A DNA stretch of 64,000 bases from Hymenolepis diminuta (taxonomy: Eukaryota; Platyhelminthes; Cestoda; Cyclophyllidea; Hymenolepididae). Positions within the stretch are counted from its first letter, which is position 1. Each line of letters opens with the position of its first letter. A program made the position numbers and the translations under genes. Below the pieces are notes generated by a model. The model had not been told where the DNA came from, did no database searches, and saw only the letters and a program-made list of their open reading frames with translations. The stretch spans positions 122,948 through 186,947 of the forward strand of contig CAADRB010000105.1 of NCBI GenBank assembly GCA_900708905.1, in the 5' to 3' direction. Positions 36,853-48,941 of this stretch are shown here, piece after piece.

Positions 36853-39164
36853 ATCGCACGGACTTTCGAATAAAGTCACATTAACACTTTGATAAATTCC
36901 AAATTTAAATATTTTTATAATATTAAATAAAACGCTATAATGTCCTTTTTTAAAAAGAAAGGTAAACTTTAGAGAATGTAAAATTCGTTTTCCTTGGTTG
37001 TTACGCCGGATGATTGATTCAAATGGTTTGAAATATTGTCAGACCAGTTAAAAGTTAACAGGTTTTATAAAATCAATGGAGTGAAAGAGACTTCGTTTTA
37101 ACCTGGTGTAAATACAATGCAGTTGAGATATTAATATTATTATAAAATCTGTTAAAATAAAGATATTGGATCAAGAATATAATTTGGATATAAGTCGCAT
37201 AATGAAGAGGTGGGTTTTGGAGTTAGGAGATATTGGTTCTGGAAGCAATGATTTCCGCACAAAGCAGATTGTGATCGGGGAAGGTTTGTCCTTACGAATT
37301 TCATGGCTTGAATATTTGAGTGTTCCATTTGGTTAAAGCTCAGCTATATATGCACCACTATGGAACTGTAGACATGGTTTCACAAGAGCGGAGGACTGTA
37401 TTTTGCTACTTTGTCGTAATTCCGCGTTTCGTGAGGCAGTAGAGGGCGTATATCTGAATTTGCTAATTTTAAAAAACTGGTTGGTGCCTGTCTTCTGATT
37501 TACAGGTACAATCTGCAAGTTGTAACTTGTATTTTCTTCTTTAATAATGAAGAAATTGGCTGAAGTATCGTAATGCTAAATCCATTAAATTTCCCATGAA
37601 ATGTTTATATTATATTATTGGTCCACTGAAAGTTTTAAAATTGAATATATTTTGCAAATGCCTATCTGACTTGTTTTCCCTTTTTCCTTTAGGGCTGGAA
37701 TATCAGACTTTGGAACATAGCAAGCTTACGGGAAATTAACATAGAAGTGCACTTGGCGTACTCTTAAGACATTGCAGCGCCTTCAGATGACCTGATTGTC
37801 ATTATGATGCCTCTATCACCTGTGCCTATTAACCCAAGTGTTGGTTAACGTTGGAAGTGAAGGGAGATGAAAATTTGACTACTGTAAGCAGCGTGACCTT
37901 AATAAATAGCTAAGAACTTCTTGTAGGTAAGTCAAATGACATGAAGGGGCATAAATCCATAAGGTGTAGGTAAAGTGAAAATAGGACTCAAGAATCATAT
38001 GGAGTATAAGGGGTGATAGGAAGCGACCATGTTATTGCGATAGCTGCAGACCTCTGACTCATCAGGGAACCTAAAGATGGATGTCTTCTGATCTAGCCAG
38101 TGGTCACGGTTCTCAAATTTTTGGCCGATTATTTCACCCTGCGTCCTGACCAGTGCGTCTCTACTGGATGTATTTGTTAGCTCAACTTTCTTGCAAAACT
38201 CCAGTTAACTTACACTACCTCGCTCTTCAGGCGTACTCACGGAGTATCTTCAATGTGACTTGTCTCTTGAGGACAAGCCTTAAGATTTGTCCACGCGTTT
38301 TAAGGGTCAAGTTAAGTGGTCTATGCTTTGTCACGCCTTATCAATGACTCTTGACTTTACTTGTTTGTCGATAGGCTAAATTGTGAGATAACATTAATTT
38401 CGATTTAATCACAAACAGTGAACTCGCTTGAACCTATGCCATCAAGTAATAATACTGCTTATCTAATTACTAGTATTGTGCTTGCATTTCGCAAATCAGA
38501 CTATTTAAGTCTAAGACAATTTTCCGCAGGATATCCATGTGATTAAAAATTTTCCTCCAACTTTCTTGATGGCGTCTTTCATCTGGAGTGTACTGTAGAT
38601 TGCAGTCCATATTTTGCTCCGATTTGAAAAGTCTTATAAACATCAAAGTTTTCATAGTAATCACAAATCTAATTTGCTTACTTCTCACTTGTTTATATAT
38701 ACCCCCATCAATAGATGATATAATATCTGTTCTTCCCTGTCAGGAATGTTTCCTAACTCTTCTTACAATAAAAATTCCCATTACATTTGGGTGGTTCATA
38801 TTACGGCAAGTTTTTTCGCTTAAAAAACGAATAAATATCAAAATTACCTTCAGTGAAAAGTCTACATTTCAAATTCTATTCCGCCAACATATTTATTTAT
38901 ATGTGTGCCTTTACTTGAATACGTTACTGTAAAATGTTTGTCAAACCTACTTTAATCAGCAATCGTTTACGAAAGGAGATTTTATTTCAGTGTATCAACA
39001 AAAGACAGATTATTACAGACAAATATAATGCAATCTTAAAGAACACAGAAGAGGTCCAAATCACGAAGACTAAATGAAAAGTCGAGAAAAAGCATTGAGG
39101 GCGGGGGGGTTAAGAAAAAAAGTGAATGCAGAATTTATTCCGGTATAGACACCGACATCGCTGT
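36853..39164. other. Intergenic region between MSH2 and myophilin (convergent 3' ends)
   Basis: About 2.3 kb between two convergent genes. It holds the two MSH2 AATAAA signals and, on the minus strand, an AATAAA (39139-39134) for myophilin. Several open frames of 60-114 codons are AT-driven with no domain. Confidence 0.5.
36869..36874 (+). terminator. MSH2 polyadenylation signal AATAAA
   Basis: A canonical AATAAA lies only 17 nt after the MSH2 stop codon, with a second at 36926-36931. If the first is used the 3' UTR is very short. Inferred from motif only. Confidence 0.45.
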
Positions 39165-41681
39165 CTAATCCATGATCATGCGCTGTTTGCCCATGTTGAT
39201 ACCGGCCTGGCTGGCGCCTTTGTTTGATCCATACTGGAGGCTTACCACATTCTGTGCCTCACGAAGTTGCTCCTCGGTAAACTCACGCTTGTTCTCGCTG
39301 GCGAGTTTGGGACCGAGAGTTGGTCCGGTGTACTCAGGGTGGGTCTGGCACTGCAATCAAAGGGAAAGTAACTTTAATAGACCTTATTCTATTTACTCTC
39401 CCGAAAGAAATATTAGATTTACATATTGAATGGTCTCCAGCTGAATCAGTGCCATACATTAGTTTTGAAATCACATATCCTTCTTTGTATGTATGTTTCC
39501 ATATGTTACTTAAAACTTTTGATAACCCCATCAAAGTTTTCGAATCTGGGATTTAAAAGTCTCGAAGTGGAAAAGAATAATTGTATCAAGGAAAACATTA
39601 TTTCAGTATGCGGACGCTGATTTACAGGCTGCTTGAAGATAAAATGTTAGGTGAGGACTCAATGTTTTAATCTTATTTTCTAAATTTTTCCAACGCGAAA
39701 TTCTTTTCAGGTGGTACGTTGGTTTATGCGAAGACTTTCCAAGACAATTTAAGGAGTCGTCAATGACATTTTGCACAGACGGGAGGAAGATGTCTTAAAG
39801 CAGGTCTTTTGAAAATTTTTCATTCAGCTATCCTTTTTGTTGACTCGGTCGTTGAATGTAGAGGAGCATCAATCTTCTGATCCCATGCTTGGAAGGGATG
39901 CGCGTTGACCACTGCTTTTTTAGATGCCGAATAAAACTTTTTTTCTCTATTTAAAGTGCTTTCGGGTCATTATATCCAATGTATTGGAAATAACAGACTT
40001 GTGCAACATGAAGATTTAGGTGAGAGGGGATTATTTCAAAAGTTTGACAGAAGAAATTTACTATTTGTCGACATTTATTTAAACATTTACCGGAAGTGAC
40101 AAATGTGAGATTGCAGGAGCGCTTTCAAACCTGTGAATATTAAATCTGGAGGAGTTGTTATCAGTTTACGGAAATGAAAAATCTTCTTCTCTGTCTGTAT
40201 TTAAGTAATTGGTGCGATAATTTGATATATTATAACTGCAATTTGTTCCTAAAGGTATTTATTTTATAAACTAAGACCCAAGTTTACAGATTGTGTAAGG
40301 AATGGTCGAATTTGTTTATTACATTAGTCTGGCCATTTCGCTATCCTGCCCTTTGGGAAAGTACTTTCTCATTTCCAATCACATGATCTGACCTTCAAAT
40401 AAGCGAATTTCGAAAATTTTTCTCCTTATCTTCACATGTAAACAAAATGAGGTCTTTTCTGAGTTTGCCAATAAAAGTCAAGGGAATTGAATGGGTAGTA
40501 TTGCCTTAAAAGTTGCCTTGGGAACGAGAAAGTTGACTGACAGATATCTTTGAGTCTCACATATTGAAACGTAATAACAGATTGAAGATTATCATATAGT
40601 AAAATTTTATTAAAACCGAATAATTGAAATTTAATTCGACAAACATCGATTCTTGGAACTTCTAGATACTTCACATTTGGGAAAATGAACGAGTTGTATT
40701 TTTTATGTGCCTTAGATCAGTTGTATATGATATTATGAATTAGACAAAAATAAAATTCGTGAGCTTTCGATTAAGGGAAGTTAATGAATATTTTTCTCTA
40801 CGTCTTTCGAGAAAATACGCCTTTTTGACCATTTAATACTGAGCATTTACAGAAAATTGTTTTTCATTTAAACCCGGTCATTATCTAATCAGAATACCCG
40901 TTGAAAATTAGTGTTTCCTTTTTCTCCCGAGAGACTCTTAAAAACAGCCATGAGCATCAATACTTCAAACTTCTTTATGGCACATAATTAGAAGGTTAAA
41001 GTTGCCAACATTCAGAATGACAGCAAGCGATCATGGATTAACTTTATGGCAATTTAAGATTAACTTACGGTGCGACCAAGAGCGAAAATGGTTTTTGTTA
41101 CAGAGGCGATATCTTTCTTTTCAAAAAGATCCACAGTCTGGAAAAGATCAGCCGTTGGGACGCCATAGGCCTTAATAGCTTCAACGAAAGCATTGATGTT
41201 CTCCATAATCTTGAAAGCCATTGTTGTGCCTTCGTTGATCTTCTTCACGGAACCTGGCTTAATGGCATTTATGAGTCTAGTTGAAAGCATAACACATATT
41301 AATTCCAGAAATAAAATTTTGATAAAATATTTACTTTCAACGTGAAGCCCTATACATTTTAAGATTATAAATAAAGATTTTCAAAAAAATGATTACTAAA
41401 ATGTAATATTCTGAAGTATCATTTTGTCATGAACATATTTCATGACCGAGTGACCTACTTGCACAACACAATGCCGTCTTTAAGAATGTCCTCATAGGCC
41501 TTTGTGCGGCCGAGGTTGAGTCCCGTGAGTGTTTCGATCCATGTGAGGGCTTGCTCCTCCTGTTCCTTATCGCGCTTACCCTCGAGCTAAATTAGGATGA
41601 CTTGTTAAACATTTTAAACAGAATACTAACCTTCTTTTTAACCTGATAGCTAAGACCAGAAGGCGGAGGGACGTTAGACAT
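39165..41681 (-). CDS. Myophilin (calponin/transgelin family muscle protein), 4 exons
   Basis: Exons 41631-41681, 41459-41586, 41069-41276 and 39165-39350 splice in frame (phases 0, 2, 0) to exactly 190 aa, the length I recall for Echinococcus myophilin. It starts MSNVPPPSGLSYQVKKK. A single calponin-homology domain spans about residues 24-130 (ALTWIETLTG, YEDILKDGIVLCKLINAI, FKIMENINAFVEAIKAYGV, LFQTVDLFEKKD). One calponin-like repeat follows at about 165-186 (VSLQYGSNKGASQAGINMG), and it ends KQRMIMD. The family binds actin and stabilises smooth-muscle filaments; in tapeworms it is a muscle antigen. Introns grow 5' to 3': 44, 182 and 1,718 bp. An AATAAA lies 26 nt after the stop. The coding sequence is GC-richer than its surroundings, which fits high expression (inference). 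Confidence 0.95.
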
Positions 41682-44600
41682 GACGGTGCTATGTTAATGA
41701 AAGGGGAATTACTTCAATTTTGTTGTGTTTTCGATTGAAATGGGAATCTACCATTTCGGACAGCCAATAGAAATTAGGGAGTGCGGAAGGTAGCCAATAG
41801 GAATGGCTGAAGAGCATATCGATTGGGCTGCAGGAGGTGCAAAATGGCTACTGGCAATTTGTTGCAGGAATAAACTGCGTGAAAACCTTGGTTCGCGTGC
41901 ACTTTCCATGGTGTTATGGTGAAAGGTAGAGGATAGGTAGGGTAAAGTAAGGGGGACAGGGAAGGTCCAAGTGTGTGGGCAGATCAAATTAGTGTGTCCA
42001 GTCATCCCTTTCCTTTCCCATTAGGTCTAAACCTGAGTGAAAAGAATACCCAGTGGCTTATTTAGTGCAGTGGCGGGATGCAATATCATTCTGATTACTC
42101 TGACTTTAACATTTTTCCATTGTAATAAATGCATAAATTGCTCTTTTAAAATACGGCCAAAACTCAAATTCAAGTGAAACTCTGATGAAATATAACTTAA
42201 TGCTGCGTGTGATATAGAGAGAATGAATTTATAATCCTTCATTTCGTATGTACTTATTGCCTTTAAAGACTCTAGAATTTGGAATGCAAGCGGGGTTAAT
42301 CTTATGCTTATAAAAAAATTAACCGATTTTAGATAGAAATTAAAGGGAGTCAGGGAGAGTTAAGTGAGAGCTCTGCTCTGTTTGAACGTCTTTAGTGGTA
42401 ACATCTACCTACCTATTGGTGTAGAAGAAAAAATGATTAAGGTGGCAAGCTCAAGCATTCATTTAAACAAATTGCTCAAGAGGTTCTAGATATGTGTGGA
42501 ATTAACTCACTTAGAGACCCATAGCTCAAGTCATGAAAAACGGGCCGTGAAACATTTGCGCGTTATAAAGTCATTGCTACAAATCGGGGGTCTTGATTTC
42601 GGACTTAATTATTTACTTCTACTGGTATTCGTTTTATCTCTTTCTGAAACACTTTGCTAATGCTTGCATTTTTTGCGCTGGTAACAATTTTAAATATGTC
42701 GGCCTCTAATTAAAGCTGCATATCATTAAACATTTGAGGTGAGTTATATCTAAATTCAAAGTTTGTCTTCTAAATAATACCAGAACTTTTGCGTAACATT
42801 ATAAACTAAGCGCTTTGTCACAACGTCGAAGCTGACATTTTGTTCGGCGTTCCATATTTAGTAACCGAACTATTCCAAATATTTGGACATACGTTGGGCT
42901 GCAGCTGTAAGGCCAAAGTGTGGGTTTATCTTATAAGGCGGAATTTCTCTTTTGTAGAGACGAAAGGCAAAGCTAAGGGAAATAATTTTAATATTTAATT
43001 ATAAATATTTAATACTTATTTACAAATGCAGACATAATTAGAAGCGCTTATCAAAAGCGCCGCACATTTATTAAGAAATGTTTAGAAAATATGTCAACGG
43101 TAAGTCATGTAGCGGATGCTACACCAATAAGCTTTTTAGCTACAGCTATGTAATCCTCCTAAGCAGTCGAGATAGCTTTTAGCAGAGTCCTCTATCATAA
43201 ATTTGCCCCCGAAATTAGCTAGACTGCTCCCAAAGTAGCAAGAACAAGAAAGGTGTTGAGTAGAGATGGTTTATTGATCCGTAGGCGATGAGATAGCAAG
43301 AATTTTGAGCGAACAGAACTCCTTATGAGTCGCTGCCCACGAGCATGGTACTTAAATACAAACAACGCGAAGCCGCAGGTTTATTGATTGCTGAGTGGCT
43401 GAGAAGGCCCCTGTACGCGAACACCACAGTCAGAATAGCATTCAATTCTATCGGTTGGTTGCGGACTAATCAATGATCAATCTTTTCGGAACTCCGCGTA
43501 TTTAATTTTCAAGGAAAGTGTAATACCTGTTAATAGTATTCCTTTTATTTCCCTTTACATTCCAACAGGAAATGAAATCTTAAAATACCACTAGAAGGAG
43601 GTGCAGACATTGAATGCATCCGATTTAAAATAACTTAAAATTCGGCTTCACGGTCCGCAATTGTGCTAATTCCTCGACTGTTACTAACTCATTAAGATAT
43701 TTTGGAAATGAAATTTCTCTACCTAAAATTCAAAAATGTATTTCACATTATATAGTTCTGAAACGGGGATGTTCTAATTTCCTACCAAGTGTAATGTTTT
43801 TATTTTATACATCTTTAATAAATTGTTATTAAAATCATCATGCCGGAGGTGGAGGGAGGACACCCCTCGCCACAAAATACTCAGAATTTGTCATTATTAT
43901 CATGGCAAACATGAAGCACTGAGCTTCAACGTTATCTAATTTAAAAAACGAAAAATATTGATGAATCAATAGGATATTTCTAATAAAATATTTTTATTTA
44001 AAAGGCATCAGAGTTTTTCTTGTTATAAATTGATCATTTTTAGCAATTTTTCCACTAAGTATATAATTTATAAGACAGGAAACGCACTTTTAAATAACCC
44101 GATTTGCATACACCGCAACTTAAATGGCAAATTTCAAAATTTCTCCAAAAGAAAAATATTAGCGCTTAAGTTGTACGAAATATGGAACTTCAACTTTCAA
44201 TCTATCTTAAAATTTTTCCGGAAAAAGCGGGATGTTAACGAAGTATTCTAGGAGTTGAAGAACATAAATGATATGTTTAATCTCAATTCCATCGAGTTTT
44301 CTACCATCCAGAAGCAATTTTCGTGGCTGTTCTTTGTCTGTGTCTTTTGTAGCGAGGAAATGCTTCCCTTCCTTAAATAGGAAATCCAATTTGCAAAAGC
44401 ATCCCTTTTAATAGCTCAGTGTTTCGTATATTGAAATATGAACTCCACTGGCAATCAAACCTGGAGCTTATTTTTAGATCTTGCCTTTGCAGTTTTGAAA
44501 TGTCAAATCTAACAAAGAGTTGACAAGCCTACTTGTGTTAATTTTACATGAAAACAAGAAATCAGGCCGAATTTGGGTTCAGTTGATTTAAAAGTCATTC

Positions 44601-46075
44601 AAGGGTGTAATTTATGGAAGTCGAGAACATGTTGGTTTACTTATCTGGAATAAAGAATTCATTTTAACAAATATTAAACCAATAATTACCATCGAAAGTT
44701 GGTATTAATTACGACTTATACAGGTAATAATTTTATTTCGATCTTAAAAACAGAAAACATATTTTGAAAGTTTTGGAAAAAATATATTTTGGATTTTAAA
44801 ATAGCTTTTTTTTAAAATTTATTTACTTTAAGCGTCTTGATTAACGAGGAAATAAAAGTAGGAATATTAAAATTTATAATGATAGATATTACTTAAATGA
44901 GATAAGCAAAATTTTGAATTACTAACCCGTATTCATTAAATTAATTTATTAATAATATGAAAAAAACTAGTTCAAAATAAATTGATTTCTTTAAACTTTC
45001 GCTTATAAAGTAGGATGATCTTAATGAATCGCAGTGCTTTAAATATGTGAGGATCAAAATATTGTTCCAAATTTTATTCCTTAAAATCATCATTAACATT
45101 TTATTTATAATTTTAAAATGTACTAAACGTGATCTCAATATATTGAATTAACTTTTGTCCCTAAATAGCAAAAAACGTTCAGTTGGCCCGGAAATAGTTT
45201 TCTTTAACTTCAATAACCAGATGCAACTTTTTTGGTGTTTGCAACAAAGTGTCGACTACAACTTTCAAGTTGATATTAAACTCGATATGAGCTCGTACAT
45301 GATACCGAGGTGCTTATGCTTTTATTGTTTTGTGAAAGCTACAATTTTCTAACTTATATCATGGCAATATATGAATTACATCACAATCTGTCTTTGGTTT
45401 CAAAGCCCTGCATGAATTGTGATATTCGAAGTATTCTAGTATCTTAACTTAACCACAGAAACTTCCTGTTGATGGCAAAAGCAAATATATGAAATGAAGA
45501 TTTTATTTTCTGAAGTGCTTATTAAAATTCAATGGAAAATATTCCATCTTTATTGATTTCCCTAAGTTGACTTATGTCATAAAGTAGGAGATTAATTACT
45601 GGCCCCATGTTCTCCTTGACCCTGCTTATCGTCATTGATTTTATCGTCGGTCGATTTTAAGCCAATCACAATGAAATAAACAAAAACAAAAGCGGATTAT
45701 GAGAAAGGAAATACACACTTATTTGGTCACTCAAACCTCCGTGCGAAATGTAGTCAGTTGTTGCTTTGATGTTGAGTTATCCTGCTTCATTTGTGAAAAA
45801 TTTCCTATCACAACATTTTTTGATCGGAAAATACCATTTAGATTGTAAAGCAGATCATAGAATTATTTGGATACAGAAAAAGACTGCGTTCCGTGGTATA
45901 TTAATAACTATTGTTTGCAATCATGGAAATAATTCAATATCTGATAATTAAATACATATTTTATGGAATAAAATTCATTCATTTTAATTGTAGAACAATT
46001 AAATTAACACAATAACAACGTAAATTAAATTGAGATTTTATTGGAAATCAGAGTTGTATGGAAGCATTTACTTAC

Positions 46076-46159
46076 AGTCTCCCAAAACAGTTCGGGACTC
46101 GGTATTAAACCTTCATTGTAACCTCCAAGTTCGCACGATATTGATCTGAGAATGCACAT
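46076..46159 (-). other. Splice-flanked 84-nt open block of unknown gene
   Basis: On the minus strand TTTGTAG / 28 open codons / GTAAGT. The translation contains ELGGYNEGLIPSPELFWET. Downstream on the same strand (about 45,720-45,766) another open piece reads TTDYISHGGLSDQI before a GTGTGT. Together they could be two exons of an unrecognised gene or a relic. No similarity I can name. Confidence 0.2.
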
Positions 46160-46201
46160 CTACAAAGATTAAGGTGGTTGTAATTCAGTTAGTAAAGTTA
46201 A

Positions 46202-46430
46202 TTTAGGAGTTTGATCGAATCAGACAGGATCGGTGACCTTCCTATGATCAAGAGCTGGATAAGCTCATGTGTTCGTTGGACAAAAGGAAGATACGAGAGA
46301 ATTGGAGGGGAGGGGTGGAGGGAGAGGAATATAAGAAGAAATTGAAAGAGAACATGATTCTGTCTTGAGTGAGCGGAAACGGGGTTATGATGAGAAGCGA
46401 AATTACTGCAAGCTGAGTGGAACTAGCAGT
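46202..46430. repeat. Dispersed repeat, copy between myophilin and RUFY
   Basis: Same family and orientation as the copy at 35903-36135. Both open with TTTAGGAGTTTGATC, have a purine-rich middle, and share TGATGA/GAAGC/AAATTAC and AAGTGG/GAGTGG blocks at the end. Confidence 0.5.
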
Positions 46431-48941
46431 TCTACCTTATCGTCAACGAAAAAATGTCATCTTATGACAACCATAATCATAAGTAAACATATGCGTTCCA
46501 AGTATTCTCCACCATCACTGCATTCAAGCAAACTTCTTATTGGATCGATAACTTGTAACATTCTTTAATATTTAGATATCTACTGATCTTTATGAAAAGT
46601 TACTTTATAATCACGCAGTACGGTGAGGTTCAATTCAAATCTGATGTCCGAGAGCCGTCATTTAAATAAGTGATTCAAAGACAATTTCAATTAACATCAC
46701 TTTACTGGAGATTTCTTTAGTTTTCCGACGCTTCTAAAACTATTTATTTGAAATGAATTTTCTGTTCACTAAAACTGAGCAGTTTTATTAACCTCAGGGA
46801 TCTGTTGTTAGACTTCAAAAATACATTGTTCTTTAAAGCGATCTGTGAATAGCACGGAATAAATTATTTTAATATAATTAAAAAAATATTTCACACGCGC
46901 AAATTGCTAGAACATTAAGTAGAGTAGCATAATTGTAAATTGCTGTTTTATTTAATAAGTGCACATAATTATTTTACTAGTAAAATACAACCTTTCTAAT
47001 GAGATGGGTAGATGAGCAGTTGACACTTTTCATAAACTTGGTTTGATGACTTTCAATTTAAATTCAGCTAAACCACTTGGATGTTCGATCAAAAGTGGTT
47101 CCGAAATATTTAAAAGTGGATTTAGAAAACCGTACATCCATTAAAAGATCAGCAATAATGAGTTCAAGATGGAAGTAATAAAATAATGTTTTCATGATCA
47201 AAAGTACATTCGAATCCAGATTTCATTTTCTAACCTCAAGTTCGATCGTGTTCAACTTGCACCAAAATTTTAGCTTCCAGGGCAAAGAACATTTGCATTT
47301 TAAAAATTGCCCAGATTTAGATTAATTAATAAAACATACTGGTGGATGTGGAAAAGACAGTTCCATATAGAGGTCTACAGGTGATTAAATACCCAGGAAA
47401 ATATCGAGTCAACAACACTCTATGAAACTCATGTGCTCGAGTGCAAGTGTTGAGGGATCAGTGAAGGAGCACATGTTCAAATTAGTGCCAACAGTCGAGG
47501 ATTGTCTTGTAAAACTCGTGATCATACTCTTCATAGTGGAGTTCAAAGTGGTTCAAGAATTTGCAGGCGGATAACTCGAATTGCTAATTAAATCTCGTGT
47601 GCTATTTTTCCAGACTGGTTTTACAATTAATTATTAAGCCTCTGAAAGTGCGAAATACTTCGAAGAGTTTAATCATGGAAAAGTATCTGAATAAGGGGAA
47701 TTCCAACCCAGATATGAAATAGAGGTGAGGATCATAAAGGCGGTAATGAAGTCGGTGCAAATAATCAAGGATTGAGCAGTTCGTATCCACAACAGAAATA
47801 TAGTTTATATCCTAATGTTCAAATTCAGTTAACTAACCGGCCCCCCCTCCTCCGGGTTCATGGATTAGATCGTACCCAAGATATTCAGTTTGATTTATTA
47901 TGCTGCCTCGATTTATAAATTCCACATTACAGCCTAAGCTCACACTGCCAAGAACGGAGATCACTCTATAATTAAACTGACTTCTTTAATTGCATTTACA
48001 GCCCCTAAAATAAATAAACGAAATTCACAAAATGTCCGCAGGCGCAGTAATAATATTTCTAATTCATTAAGTATTTAAAGTAAAGAGTAACATCGACCAA
48101 TAATTGGGCAAGTTGTTTTCTGAAATACTGGACCACTTGGTTTATGCTAAAGAGTTAGCTGTTGCCATAAAATGAAACCAGTGAACAGATTTCAAAAATT
48201 GGGCTTTCAGATGGGCAACAATGTGGATACTAAATAAACAAAGTTTCGTCCTTATCTCCAGAAGCTATTATATTTCCAGCGGATGCACTTAAACTAAATT
48301 GCAGGGTATTATTAAACTTATTACCAGTGGAAATGAAAAAATTATAAATTACAATAATGAGAAGCAACCAAAATCGGTTTAAAGGAAGTTCAACAAACGA
48401 CTGATAAGGGAGAGCGAATCAGAAAGATGCTGAGAGTAAGGTCAACGTGTCAAATAGTCCTACTTCATTTGATTTACGGACTCAGAGTGTATTACATTTA
48501 TAGAAATAACTACAATGTCCAGTGCTCATTGATCCATTTTTAGTCATGATAGTCAGTCTTGCCACCCCAATTCACTTTTCATCCAATGATTGAGAAGACA
48601 GAATAATCCTAAATGATATTCAGCAGCTTACAGTCGTAACATTAGCAAAGATGACACAGACAGATACAAAGGTAATAAACCTAAACTCTACAGACATACC
48701 CTCTTACAAATCTGATTCCCACAGAATATTTGAGAGTAATGTCTTAATAATAACAAGGTAGAAGAAAGAGCAACGGACGTGCCTGGTTCTTTCAAGCAAA
48801 TCGAGGAATCGGTAACAACGCATACGGAAGCAAAGGGAATGCGAAACCAAGTTTTAATATCACAGTACTTAAAATTAAAGTGTGAAGGAATGGAAGAGAT
48901 CGGGAATGCTAGGAGGAAAAAGAATGATTTGGTGTTATGCA

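Larger units (their letters stand above)
41682..48941. other. 7.3-kb gene-poor region between myophilin and the RUFY gene
   Basis: Should include the myophilin promoter and RUFY 3' UTR. I find no gene supported by family similarity. Points of note are a splice-flanked open block at 46076-46159 (minus), a dispersed repeat copy at about 46202-46430, and very AT-rich sequence at 43.9-45.2 kb. Confidence 0.5.

Noticed and set aside
38588..38932. 114-codon hydrophobic plus-strand frame
   Set aside because: No ATG at its start, AT-driven composition, no splice or family support.
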